Program-made: the position numbers and the translations under genes
Shown here: in pieces, positions 7,484-14,488 of the stretch
Numbering within the stretch: position 1 is the first letter of the stretch
Layout of the letters: every line of letters begins with the position of its first letter
Assembly (NCBI RefSeq): GCF_014322765.1
Contig: NZ_JAASTZ010000006.1
Span: forward strand, 119,187-183,186
Direction of reading: 5' to 3'
Length of the DNA: 64,000 nt
Source: Listeria immobilis
Lineage (GTDB): Bacteria > Bacillota > Bacilli > Lactobacillales > Listeriaceae
The notes under the pieces: generated by a model
Told to the model about the DNA's origin: nothing
The model's input: only the letters and a program-made list of their open reading frames with translations
Databases searched by the model: none

Positions 7484-8371
7484 TTAGTCCTGATCACTAT
7501 TGTTAATGTTGTTTGGAAGTGTTGCCAGATAAGCAAGAAGCAATCCATCCATTTTGCGAAGTGAGAGGTTTGTTTGTTCGTGAAATTTGTCCAAACGATA
7601 TTGAATGGTATTTCGGTGCATAAAGAGTTCTTTCGCAGTGAGACTAATGTTTCCTTGATTTTTAAATAGCGTATGAATTAGCGGAATCCATGTATCGTCT
7701 TGGGTGAGAAAATCTTTAAGCTCATTAGTAAGTAGACTTTCTTTCATTCGAAGCGCAATTACTTTCAAACTTTCCGAAGCGACTGTTTGAACAATTGTCC
7801 TATTATCCAAACTAAAAATCGCTCGCTCCTCTGCAAACAAATCACGAAGCCGGATAGTCAGCGGATGAAAAAAACCCATGAAAAAAGTGGACTGCATATA
7901 AAAATCGCTTTCAAGTGTACTAGCAACTGCTTCCAATTCTTCCTCACCAATAAGCGAATTAGTAGATTTCTCGATGATAACACCGTAGTGAGCAGAAAAC
8001 ATAATCAATTCAGCTTCTGGGCTAAAGAAACTTAGTAAAGCTTTCTGCCATTCTAGTAACATGCTTTTGGTTGCATCTGTTTTGAGATGAAATTGAGTAA
8101 TTCGATAGGCATTCTTTTCAGTTGGGATGGTAAGCTCGCTACTCCCAAATAATAAATCAAACCAAAATTGAGTTGCTTTTTTTTGAAAAGTCGGTACTGG
8201 TTCGGGAAATAATGTTTTTAGTAGGCTAGCTTCTTCATCTGAAAGGTTACTTTTAGGAATTGTAAAATAATAAGGCTCTTCAAAAAAAGAAAGCACATCA
8301 AGACTTGCCTTAATCGGGTTTTTAGAAAAAATTATATTAGGATATCTATTTTTTAATAGTTTCATATGCAT
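7484..8371 (-). CDS. PucR/CdaR-type transcriptional regulator
   Basis: A 295-residue protein. The C-terminal 55 residues form the PucR-type HTH (LFKNQGNISLTAKELFMHRNT followed by IQYRLDKF), a diagnostic motif of the PucR/CdaR family. The N-terminal 230 residues match no sensor domain I recognise and may bind a ligand. The start at 8371 is chosen because AAAGGGTG precedes the ATG; the frame stays open 19 codons further upstream. It stands alone between the SDR operon and the MarR gene. Regulators of this family usually control catabolism of purines or sugar acids, but no such target adjoins it, so its regulon is unknown. Confidence 0.75.
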   Translation of the reverse strand: MHMKLLKNRYPNIIFSKNPIKASLDVLSFFEEPYYFTIPKSNLSDEEASLLKTLFPEPVPTFQKKATQFWFDLLFGSSELTIPTEKNAYRITQFHLKTDATKSMLLEWQKALLSFFSPEAELIMFSAHYGVIIEKSTNSLIGEEELEAVASTLESDFYMQSTFFMGFFHPLTIRLRDLFAEERAIFSLDNRTIVQTVASESLKVIALRMKESLLTNELKDFLTQDDTWIPLIHTLFKNQGNISLTAKELFMHRNTIQYRLDKFHEQTNLSLRKMDGLLLAYLATLPNNINNSDQD

Positions 8372-8431
8372 GACAGATAGCACCCTTTCTCTTCTCTTTA
8401 TTTTTACAAAAGTAAGGTAGGAAGTCAAATT

Positions 8432-8445
8432 ATTACCCGGGAAAT
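8432..8445. promoter_or_regulatory. Noc-binding-site-like palindrome
   Basis: ATTACCCGGGAAAT differs at one position from the Noc binding consensus ATTTCCCGGGAAAT. Noc is the ParB paralogue that carries out nucleoid occlusion in Bacillus-like bacteria. The site is intergenic. A local regulator operator is the alternative. Confidence 0.5.
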
Positions 8446-8450
8446 AAATG

Positions 8451-8503
8451 GTTGCGCAGTCAACTATATTATTGCTATACTAATAATGGTTGATGCCGCA
8501 ACT
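8451..8503 (+). promoter_or_regulatory. MarR promoter flanked by two operator-like repeats
   Basis: GTTGCGCAGTCAAC (8451-8464) and GTTGATGCCGCAAC (8490-8503) are inverted copies of one element, each with a GTTG-CAAC outline. They bracket a TATACT -10 box at 8477-8482. This is the expected layout for autorepression by the MarR gene that follows. Confidence 0.55.
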
Positions 8504-8541
8504 AATTAGGTGGGATGGATTTTTTTAAAGGAGTAGAGGAA

Positions 8542-8991
8542 ATGACGGAAAGACAAGAGCAACTAGCAAAAGCCATTGCGACTATTCATCGTTCGGAGAG
8601 TACTTTTAAAAATAAAAAGTTGCTTGAAACGGGTCTTAATATTGGTCAGCTACGGTACTTATGGACGCTTTATAGAGAAGATGGCATTTCTCAAGAATCC
8701 ATGGCGAAACGTTTTATGGTGGACAAGGCGAATGTGACGAGGCATATCAAACGGTTAGAAGAATTAGAAATGATTCGTCGCGAAATGGATAAGAAAGATA
8801 GACGTATTCAACGGATATTTGTGACAGAAAAAGGTGTTCAGATGCGTGCGTTAATTGAAGAAGTGACAAGCAACTGGACAGCGCAATTAACAGCGGGTTT
8901 TAGTGGAAAAGAAAAAGACGAGTTAGTGCATTTGTTAGGACGACTATCTGAAAATGCGATGACAGCAGTTGAAGGAGGAGCGATTGAATGA
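8542..8991 (+). CDS. MarR-family transcriptional regulator
   Basis: A 149-residue winged-helix regulator. Central recognition elements are visible in ISQESMAKRFMVDKANVTRH followed by IKRLEE, and the wing in DRRIQRIFVTEKG. An earlier ATG at 8515 lacks a ribosome site; AAAGGAG with 8-base spacing favours 8542. The stop overlaps the start of the MATE transporter gene (ATGA), so regulator and exporter are translationally coupled. MarR proteins usually dissociate from DNA on binding a phenolic or lipophilic ligand. Here the probable target is its own operon through the paired operators at 8451 and 8490. Confidence 0.88.
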   Translation: MTERQEQLAKAIATIHRSESTFKNKKLLETGLNIGQLRYLWTLYREDGISQESMAKRFMVDKANVTRHIKRLEELEMIRREMDKKDRRIQRIFVTEKGVQMRALIEEVTSNWTAQLTAGFSGKEKDELVHLLGRLSENAMTAVEGGAIE

Positions 8992-10340
8992 AAGAACAGA
9001 GTAAACGATTAGGAGAAGATAGTATTTCATCCCTTATGGCTAGATTGTCGATTCCGGCATTTATTGGTATGTTCGTAATGGGTATGTATAATATTGTTGA
9101 TACGATTTTTGTGTCATATGGGGTTGGGCCTTCCGGAGTTGCAGCGCTTTCGATTGCTTTTCCTGTACAAATGATACTTATGGCAATGGCGGCAATGTTT
9201 GGGATTGGTGGAGCTTCGATTATTTCTCGTTCGCTTGGTGCGGGGGAACAAAAAAACGCCAATAAAGTATTTCATCAAGTTATTTGGTTGGTAGTTATAT
9301 CTAGTATTCTTATTGCTATTATTACATTTATTTTTTTAGATCCACTTATTACGCTTTTTGGCGCACCAGCTGATATTCATGGCATTGCGAGTGATTTTTT
9401 GTCACTTATTTTGCTTGGCGCGGTATTTCAAACCTTTGGAATGGCAATGAATAATATCGTTCGTTCGGAAGGTAATGCCAAAACAGCCATGCTAACAATG
9501 ATTATTTCGGCTATTTTAAATATGATTTTAAATCCAATTTTTATTATGGGATTTAACATGGGTGTTCGAGGCTCAGCGCTTGCAACGGTGATTGCTCAGG
9601 CGGTTGGAGCGATTTGGCTTCTAGTGTATTTTTTATCTGGAAAAAGTACTTTATCATTAAAAGGCTTTACTTTCCGGATGGATTTCCCACTGATTCGTCG
9701 GATTATGGCAATTGGGTTCCCATCATTTATTATGATGTCTGCTGGTAGTATTGTAACCGTGGCAGTAAACTGGATGCTTAATATTTACGGAGGAACGATG
9801 GCTATTGCTGTTTATGGGATTGCTAACCGGATTGCTTCTTTTGTTATTATGCCAATTAATGGTGTAACTCAAGGGATGCAGCCAATTGTTGGGTTTAACT
9901 ATGGATCTAGACAATTTGAGCGGGTGATGAAAGCTGTAAAAGTTTCGATGTTTGCTGCTACAGTTATGTCGTTAATTGCTTGGGGTTTAGTCGAGATTTT
10001 CCCAGGAATGCTAGTTCGAATTTTCTCTGATGATCCGGAACTTATAGCAGAAGGAACGACTGCTGTTCGATTTATGCTATTAGCTGCACCAACAATTGGG
10101 TTTCAAATAGTTTGTGGTGGGCTGTATCAAGCGCTTGGGAGAGCACGGATTTCGTTCATTATTTCCTTAATGCGCCAAATTATTTGCTTAGTGCCGCTAC
10201 TTATTATTTTACCGCAGTTCTTTGGCTTAAATGGAATTTGGTATGCATTCCCACTTGCAGACTTGGGGGCATTTATAGTTTGTGTTATAATTATGAGCAA
10301 AACTTGGCGTCGAATTTTCAAAAACCCTGAGCTAGTTTAA
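8988..10340 (+). CDS. MATE-family multidrug efflux transporter
   Basis: A 450-residue polytopic protein with two six-helix halves, each with the MATE outline: an N-terminal P-A-F-I-G-M-F segment and ALSIAFPVQ, then IASFVIMPINGVTQGMQPI and FNYG in the second half. MATE carriers export cationic drugs or metabolites using Na+ or H+ gradients across the plasma membrane. The gene overlaps the marR stop by 4 bases and is the likely regulatory target. The segment V-x-x-I-x-R-S-E-G-N-A-K in the first half is typical of the bacterial NorM/DinF-like branch. The substrate is not predictable. Confidence 0.9.
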   Translation: MKEQSKRLGEDSISSLMARLSIPAFIGMFVMGMYNIVDTIFVSYGVGPSGVAALSIAFPVQMILMAMAAMFGIGGASIISRSLGAGEQKNANKVFHQVIWLVVISSILIAIITFIFLDPLITLFGAPADIHGIASDFLSLILLGAVFQTFGMAMNNIVRSEGNAKTAMLTMIISAILNMILNPIFIMGFNMGVRGSALATVIAQAVGAIWLLVYFLSGKSTLSLKGFTFRMDFPLIRRIMAIGFPSFIMMSAGSIVTVAVNWMLNIYGGTMAIAVYGIANRIASFVIMPINGVTQGMQPIVGFNYGSRQFERVMKAVKVSMFAATVMSLIAWGLVEIFPGMLVRIFSDDPELIAEGTTAVRFMLLAAPTIGFQIVCGGLYQALGRARISFIISLMRQIICLVPLLIILPQFFGLNGIWYAFPLADLGAFIVCVIIMSKTWRRIFKNPELV

Positions 10341-10400
10341 CCGCAAAGGGCTGAGGTGTTTTCGTTATTTACGCCCAGAAAAAATGAAGGAGTGATTTTG

Positions 10401-10844
10401 ATGGCAGACTTGTATCCATATTTATCTTTTGATAATGCAAAAGAGGCTTTAAGTTATTATGAGGAAGTGTTTGGAGCGACGGATATTATTCGTGTACCTG
10501 TCAATGAGGAGCAAAGTGAAATGTTTGGAGTTCCAAAGGACAGCCTTGAAAATACCACAGCTCACGGAGGGTTTACCGTATTAGGGGCTAAACTATTTTG
10601 TGCAGATTCATTTGGGAAATCAGTATCAGCAACAAATCAGATTTCTATTATGTTGGAATTAAATAATGAAGACCCAGTGGCAGTAGCTGAGGCGGATGCT
10701 TTTTATGAAAGAATAAGCAAATCTGGGAAAGTAAAAATTACCATGCCCTACGCAGAACAGTTCTGGGGCGGGAAAATGGGACATTTCGAAGATGTATACG
10801 GAATTTCCTGGATGCTGCATTCTGAACCTTATTCGAAATTATAA
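10401..10844 (+). CDS. VOC/PhnB-like protein
   Basis: A 147-residue protein with the vicinal-oxygen-chelate fold pattern. It opens with YPYLSFDNAKEALSYYEEVFGA, the start typical of PhnB-like glyoxalase relatives, and closes with a G-x-F-E-D-V-Y-G-I-S-W strand. Upstream codons (from 10356) are in frame, but AAGGAGTG sits just before the ATG at 10401. It follows the MATE gene by 60 bases without a terminator and may be co-transcribed. PhnB-like proteins are often uncharacterised; sequestration or modification of small molecules is possible here but cannot be claimed. Confidence 0.78.
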   Translation: MADLYPYLSFDNAKEALSYYEEVFGATDIIRVPVNEEQSEMFGVPKDSLENTTAHGGFTVLGAKLFCADSFGKSVSATNQISIMLELNNEDPVAVAEADAFYERISKSGKVKITMPYAEQFWGGKMGHFEDVYGISWMLHSEPYSKL

Positions 10845-10883
10845 AGATGAATTCGCTTAGCATTTTGAAAATATGAATATAAA

Positions 10884-10956
10884 AAGAGAGCTATGTTGGC
10901 GTGTAGTGACCCCCAAAAGTTAAACTTTTGGGGGTCAGCCCAGCGCATGCTCTCTT
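10884..10956 (+). terminator. Terminator-like hairpin enclosing a perfect 15-bp palindrome
   Basis: The outer arms AAGAGAGC-(t)-ATG and CATGCTCTCTT form an ordinary terminator stem followed by TTAATTTTTT. The loop holds a second hairpin, 10907-10921 paired with 10923-10937, with 15 perfect pairs and a single-base centre. The segment from 10902 (TGTAGTGACCCCC-AAA-GTTA) resembles the IS3-family end at 63924. Confidence 0.65.
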
Positions 10957-11024
10957 AATTTTTTATAAACCACTAGCTTATGAGTGGTTTTATTTTTTGT
11001 GAACAAATGATAAAATGTTTGTTT

Positions 11025-11660
11025 CTACATTTCTTCGCCCAACAGAGATAAAACTCGATCCATCTCATCAAAGTGGTCCTTGCTACTAGAAGAATAGGTA
11101 AAATACCCCCCAGATTCAAACAACATTATAATCGTATCATCATGGTTACCAAAAAACTCAACTCCTTCACAATGCACTCGAAAGCTAACATTTTTATTTG
11201 CAAAATTTTCATGAAGGTAATCAACATCTTCTTTTTCCACGCTACGAAATAATTTAGGCGAATAATCAAGTCCAAATATTGCTTGTAGGTAAGCCATTGC
11301 TTCAAGAAAATCCATCAATTTCTCACATTCAAGATGCCATTCTTGTTCATTGAAGCTATGGTAAACGGGAGGGTTTGGCTTAGATAAATCATCCTTGAAA
11401 ATCCCCCAAACACAGGTACGTTGATTTTCTACGCAAATAATCAGATAATCGGAGTGCTTACAATACGGAAAGTCATTAATTCTTGTTATGCTATCCTGCG
11501 TTTGGTTTAGATTTTCCACATTACCAAGTTCCTTGTAATAATCCTCTAAAATCCTTGGCAAGGCACCGAAAATATTCCGGATAGATTCAATTTCCTCACT
11601 AGTAAATCCATTTGGTTCCGTGATTTTATACATTTTCTTAATCTTTGGAAAATCTGTCAA
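11025..11660 (-). CDS. SMI1/KNR4 (SUKH)-like protein, possible orphan immunity protein
   Basis: A 211-residue acidic soluble protein without signal peptide. Residues 18-75 (GFTSEEIESIRNIFGALPRI, then LEDYYKELGN, and an aromatic strand later) resemble the start of the SUKH superfamily, members of which neutralise secreted polymorphic toxins. A central W-G-I-F and a distal Y-F-T-Y-S-S strand fit that fold. The assignment is by pattern only. No toxin gene is adjacent, although the LXG toxin locus begins about 2.2 kb away. It may be an orphan immunity gene or a general SUKH protein. It is followed on its strand by nothing but the hairpin at 10884. Confidence 0.5.
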   Translation of the reverse strand: MTDFPKIKKMYKITEPNGFTSEEIESIRNIFGALPRILEDYYKELGNVENLNQTQDSITRINDFPYCKHSDYLIICVENQRTCVWGIFKDDLSKPNPPVYHSFNEQEWHLECEKLMDFLEAMAYLQAIFGLDYSPKLFRSVEKEDVDYLHENFANKNVSFRVHCEGVEFFGNHDDTIIMLFESGGYFTYSSSSKDHFDEMDRVLSLLGEEM

Positions 11661-11683
11661 AACTAGCCCCCTTGAACCATCTC

Positions 11684-12130
11684 TTATAATTCAGTCAAAT
11701 TTTCTTTCGTCATTAAATAATGCTCTCCAATTCCAGGGATGACAAATGATTTACCAACTTTACGATAACCATGTTTTTCATAAAAACCAACTGCGACAAT
11801 ACGTGCGTTACACCAAATAATTTCGGCATTATGGTGCCAAATTTCTGCTTCACCTGCTGCAAGTAACGCTGAGCCTACACCTTTCAAGCGCATACCGCGT
11901 TCTGCCGCCACCCCGCGGATTCGGTACTGGGTAGAATTCATAATAATGGCCGATTTCTCTGGATAAAAACTGGCAATTCCAATTAAAACATCATTTTCAA
12001 AAGCACCTAAATGAAAAGTGCCTTCTAAATCATCATTCGGATAAATCGCATTACTTTCAGGCTGCTCTGGGCGAAGAACCCGGTGTCTAATATCTTGAGT
12101 ATCTTTTGCATTGATTTGTTTAATCTCCAC
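11684..12130 (-). CDS. GNAT-family N-acetyltransferase
   Basis: A 148-residue acetyltransferase. The acetyl-CoA pyrophosphate loop is visible as RGMRLKGVGSALLAAGE (R-x-x-G-x-G/A pattern), followed by the C-terminal strand ARIVAVGFYEKHGYRKVG typical of GNATs. The GTG at 12130 is chosen because GGAGGTG lies 6 bases upstream; the frame stays open 13 codons further. It is located 23 bases upstream of the SUKH-like gene on the same strand, so the two may form a unit. The acceptor (small amine or protein terminus) is unknown. Confidence 0.82.
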   Translation of the reverse strand: MEIKQINAKDTQDIRHRVLRPEQPESNAIYPNDDLEGTFHLGAFENDVLIGIASFYPEKSAIIMNSTQYRIRGVAAERGMRLKGVGSALLAAGEAEIWHHNAEIIWCNARIVAVGFYEKHGYRKVGKSFVIPGIGEHYLMTKENLTEL

Positions 12131-12182
12131 CGCACTCACCTCCACTTTATTTCTTTCTATTATAACCATTCTTCAGAAAATG

Positions 12183-12917
12183 TCACTCAAAATATAAATT
12201 CGTTTCATAGGAGTAGCCGTTAACTAGCTTCTTATCAATCAAAGCAACCGTTTCCTGTAGCAAATAGTTTTCGTTGTTAGGCTTCATTTCCCAGTTTTGT
12301 GGCATGCAAAACGGTTGTCGTTCACTTGCTAGCAAATAGCGTTCTCCAGCTGCTTTAACGGAGTGATCTAGCTCAATGAAAAGATATGCTTGCCCATTTA
12401 GCATGAGATAGCCTGGAAACTGTGAGTAGCTTTTGGATAGGTTTAGCCGACTTATCAAGGCTTGAACTTCTTGGTGAAATAATGAATCATTCAAAATAGT
12501 GGGATGAATAGGTATTTGCAAGGGCTCTGTGAGTATTAGTCTAGCCGTTTTTACGGGTTGTGTTTTCTCAGGCGAACGTCTTAATAATCCTTGATAACGA
12601 TTAATTAGCCATTTTTTTCGAGCAATTCGCGCTTCGTCTTCTTGTAATTTTTGCTGGTATGTAACGAGTAACTCTGGTAAAATTTCCGGAGCATTTTTAG
12701 CAAGGTATTGTTTAATTGCATGCAGGGAAAACCCCATATATTGTAGCGCTTGAATAAAATTTAATTGTTCCTCTTGAATTGCTTCATAATAGCGATATCC
12801 AGAAGTAGGATCGGTAAATGCTGGAACTAAAAGCCCGATTTTGTCATAATAACGCAGTCGTTGTATGGATAACTGACTTTTCTTTGCCATTTCACCAATG
12901 GATAAAAGCGGTTTCAT
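12183..12917 (-). CDS. MerR-family regulator with C-terminal effector domain
   Basis: A 244-residue regulator. The N-terminal MerR HTH (LSIGEMAKKSQLSIQRLRYY, then DKIGLLVP) and the S-G-Y-R-Y-Y wing are clear, followed by a coiled coil (about residues 75-110) and a 130-residue C-terminal region comparable in size to GyrI-like effector domains of BmrR/TipA relatives. The start at 12917 leaves the AAAGGATG ribosome site intact, unlike the ATG at 12926. It is divergent from the isomerase-like gene; the shared region holds a MerR-type 19-bp-spacer promoter reading toward that gene. Activation of the neighbour is inferred. Confidence 0.83.
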   Translation of the reverse strand: MKPLLSIGEMAKKSQLSIQRLRYYDKIGLLVPAFTDPTSGYRYYEAIQEEQLNFIQALQYMGFSLHAIKQYLAKNAPEILPELLVTYQQKLQEDEARIARKKWLINRYQGLLRRSPEKTQPVKTARLILTEPLQIPIHPTILNDSLFHQEVQALISRLNLSKSYSQFPGYLMLNGQAYLFIELDHSVKAAGERYLLASERQPFCMPQNWEMKPNNENYLLQETVALIDKKLVNGYSYETNLYFE

Positions 12918-12935
12918 TATTATCATCCTTTCAGC

Positions 12936-12966
12936 TTGACTCTATAGTAACTATACACTTTATCAT
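12936..12966 (+). promoter_or_regulatory. MerR-activated promoter with TATAGT-A-ACTATA operator
   Basis: TTGACT (12936-12941) and TATCAT (12961-12966) are separated by 19 bp. The spacer carries the perfect inverted repeat TATAGT-A-ACTATA (12943-12955). It reads toward the gene at 12997 and lies 19 bp from the divergent MerR gene. Confidence 0.75.
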
Positions 12967-12996
12967 AAAGGTAATTCAAAGCGAGAGGTGAAAAAA

Positions 12997-13716
12997 ATGA
13001 AAATAATTATCGAAAAAGATTATGAAAATATGAGTAAAACTACAATGCAGCTGCTTTTAGGGAAGATGTATCAAGATAAGGAAGTACATCTGGCCATCAC
13101 AGCAGGCTCTACGCCAAAACGAATGTACGAAATGCTGGTGAATGAAATGCGTGAGAAGACACCGCTTACGAATGTTTGCTATTATAATTTTGATGAAATT
13201 CCAATTGGGGAAGAAAAATTTGGTGTGACAGTTGGTAATTTAAAAGAAATGTATTTTGATCCAGCGGGAATTCCAGAAGAGCAGATTCATGTGCTTGATA
13301 CGAAAAACTATACCGAGCATGAGGCGCATTTAAAACATGTTGGTGGACTGGATGCGATTTTAATTGGTATTGGCGAAGATGGTCATTTTTGTGGAAATCT
13401 TCCAGGTGTCACTAAATTTGGCGATGAAACTAGGCTTGTTTCAGTTGATTCCTTACCAAGTATGTTCGACGTTTTGCTTGATGAGGTTGGTGGCAATCCA
13501 GAGAACGTACCGAAAAACTATGTAACAATGGGTCCAAAAAGTGTTATGCATGCGAAAGAAGTTATTATGTTCGCAAATGGAAAGAAAAAAGCAGCTATTA
13601 TTAAAAAAGCATTGCAAGGTGAAGTTACCGAAAACGTCCCAAGCTCGATTTTCCAATTGCATCCTAATTTTACAGTAGTGTTGGATGAGGAAGCAGCGAG
13701 TGAGTTGAATATTTAA
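12997..13716 (+). CDS. Glucosamine-6-phosphate deaminase/6-phosphogluconolactonase family protein
   Basis: A 239-residue protein of the NagB/RpiA/DevB fold. The substrate-phosphate loop LAITAGSTPKRMYE, the catalytic segment YYNFDEIPIG and the active-site loop GIGEDGHFCGNLPG are visible; the last replaces the usual G-x-D-G-H-I-A-F-N-E-P of true NagB, so deaminase activity is not certain. It may isomerise a different amino sugar phosphate. The ATG at 12997 is preceded by GAGAGGTG. It is a single gene under a MerR-type promoter and is closed by a strong terminator. MerR control of a sugar-phosphate enzyme is unusual. Confidence 0.78.
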   Translation: MKIIIEKDYENMSKTTMQLLLGKMYQDKEVHLAITAGSTPKRMYEMLVNEMREKTPLTNVCYYNFDEIPIGEEKFGVTVGNLKEMYFDPAGIPEEQIHVLDTKNYTEHEAHLKHVGGLDAILIGIGEDGHFCGNLPGVTKFGDETRLVSVDSLPSMFDVLLDEVGGNPENVPKNYVTMGPKSVMHAKEVIMFANGKKKAAIIKKALQGEVTENVPSSIFQLHPNFTVVLDEEAASELNI

Positions 13717-13720
13717 AATG

Positions 13721-13750
13721 CATGGCTAGCAAGCGCTAGCCATGTTTTAG
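13721..13750 (+). terminator. Rho-independent terminator
   Basis: A perfect 10-bp stem CATGGCTAGC/GCTAGCCATG with loop AAGC, then TTTTAG. It separates the isomerase-like gene from the LXG locus. Confidence 0.8.
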
Positions 13751-13812
13751 TTTATAAAAATGACAAGCAGCTAATTAGCGAATAGAAGTGAGTATATAAT
13801 GCATTATTTTTA

Positions 13813-13821
13813 TGTTAAAAT
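13813..13821 (+). promoter_or_regulatory. Extended -10 promoter of the LXG operon
   Basis: TGTTAAAAT is an extended -10 element (TGn-TAAAAT) 40 bp before the first gene of the toxin operon. The -35 position holds only TATATA. No other candidate lies between the terminator at 13721 and the first gene. Confidence 0.4.
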
Positions 13822-13861
13822 AGTTTCATATAAATAGAACAAACAGAAAGGGATAATGAAA

Positions 13862-14113
13862 ATGGTGAATATTGCTTCAAATTCAGGTTTAGCGCAGATG
13901 GCAGTGTCTGATGTGGCAACAGTTTCTGTAGATAAGGGTGAACAAGTTTCTTTGGATAAGAGCAACCTTTCTAGCATGAAATCCGGGAAAAAGCTTAACA
14001 ATCAATTGTTATCAGATTTAGTAGATTTAATAAATTGTGTTCAGGAACAAAGTGAAAAGTTTCCTAAAATCGCCAAAATGATGGACTTACAAGACAGTCA
14101 GATTAAATTTTAA
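13862..14113 (+). CDS. LXG-associated small helical protein (Lap1/DUF3130-like)
   Basis: An 83-residue protein of WXG100-like size with no cysteine-rich or membrane segment. It has a helical C-terminal half (LLSDLVDLINCVQEQSEKFP) and an N-terminal Ser/Val-rich stretch. In Gram-positive type VII secretion, LXG toxins are encoded behind one or two such partners, which bind the LXG domain and form the secretion signal; the DUF3130 (TIGR04197) class has this size and position. The second ATG (13862) is better spaced from AAAGGG than the first (13856). It heads the toxin operon. The family assignment rests on pattern and context. Confidence 0.7.
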   Translation: MVNIASNSGLAQMAVSDVATVSVDKGEQVSLDKSNLSSMKSGKKLNNQLLSDLVDLINCVQEQSEKFPKIAKMMDLQDSQIKF

Positions 14114-14125
14114 GGGATGAAAATA

Positions 14126-14488
14126 ATGAGAGAGAAGATACACGAACAAGAACGGGCAGCTTTTACCCAACAAATTATTCAAAAAGAAAATCAGCTGGAT
14201 AAGCTGAGAGAAGAAAAACAAAAAGTAGAAAGATTACTTTATCAATTAGAAGAAGATTTTCAAAGAGGCTATCAGAAGTTAAGAATGTTGAATGATGAAA
14301 ATGTAAAAGAAAGGCAATCAGATTTCTTTCAAATACAACAGAGAATGGACGATCAAGAAAGAAGATTTCGGCAGCGAGTAATGGATGCTAAAGAACAATT
14401 TGCCAGTGTCTTTAAAAAAGAAATAATTCAAGCTGATGATGAACGTGAAATATTATACAAGCAAAGAGGTGAAATTCCTTGGGACTGA
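14126..14488 (+). CDS. LXG-associated coiled-coil protein (Lap2/DUF3958-like)
   Basis: A 120-residue, almost entirely alpha-helical protein with heptad-like charged repeats (KENQLDKLREEKQKVERLLY and later RMDDQERRFRQRV), no signal peptide and no membrane helix. The size, coiled-coil character and position between the first small partner and the toxin match the second targeting partner of LXG effectors (DUF3958 class). The ATG at 14126 has AAGGGA 8 bases upstream. Its last codons overlap the toxin TTG start by 10 bases, so expression is coupled. The partner role is inferred from the known tripartite LXG-Lap1-Lap2 organisation. Confidence 0.7.
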   Translation: MREKIHEQERAAFTQQIIQKENQLDKLREEKQKVERLLYQLEEDFQRGYQKLRMLNDENVKERQSDFFQIQQRMDDQERRFRQRVMDAKEQFASVFKKEIIQADDEREILYKQRGEIPWD

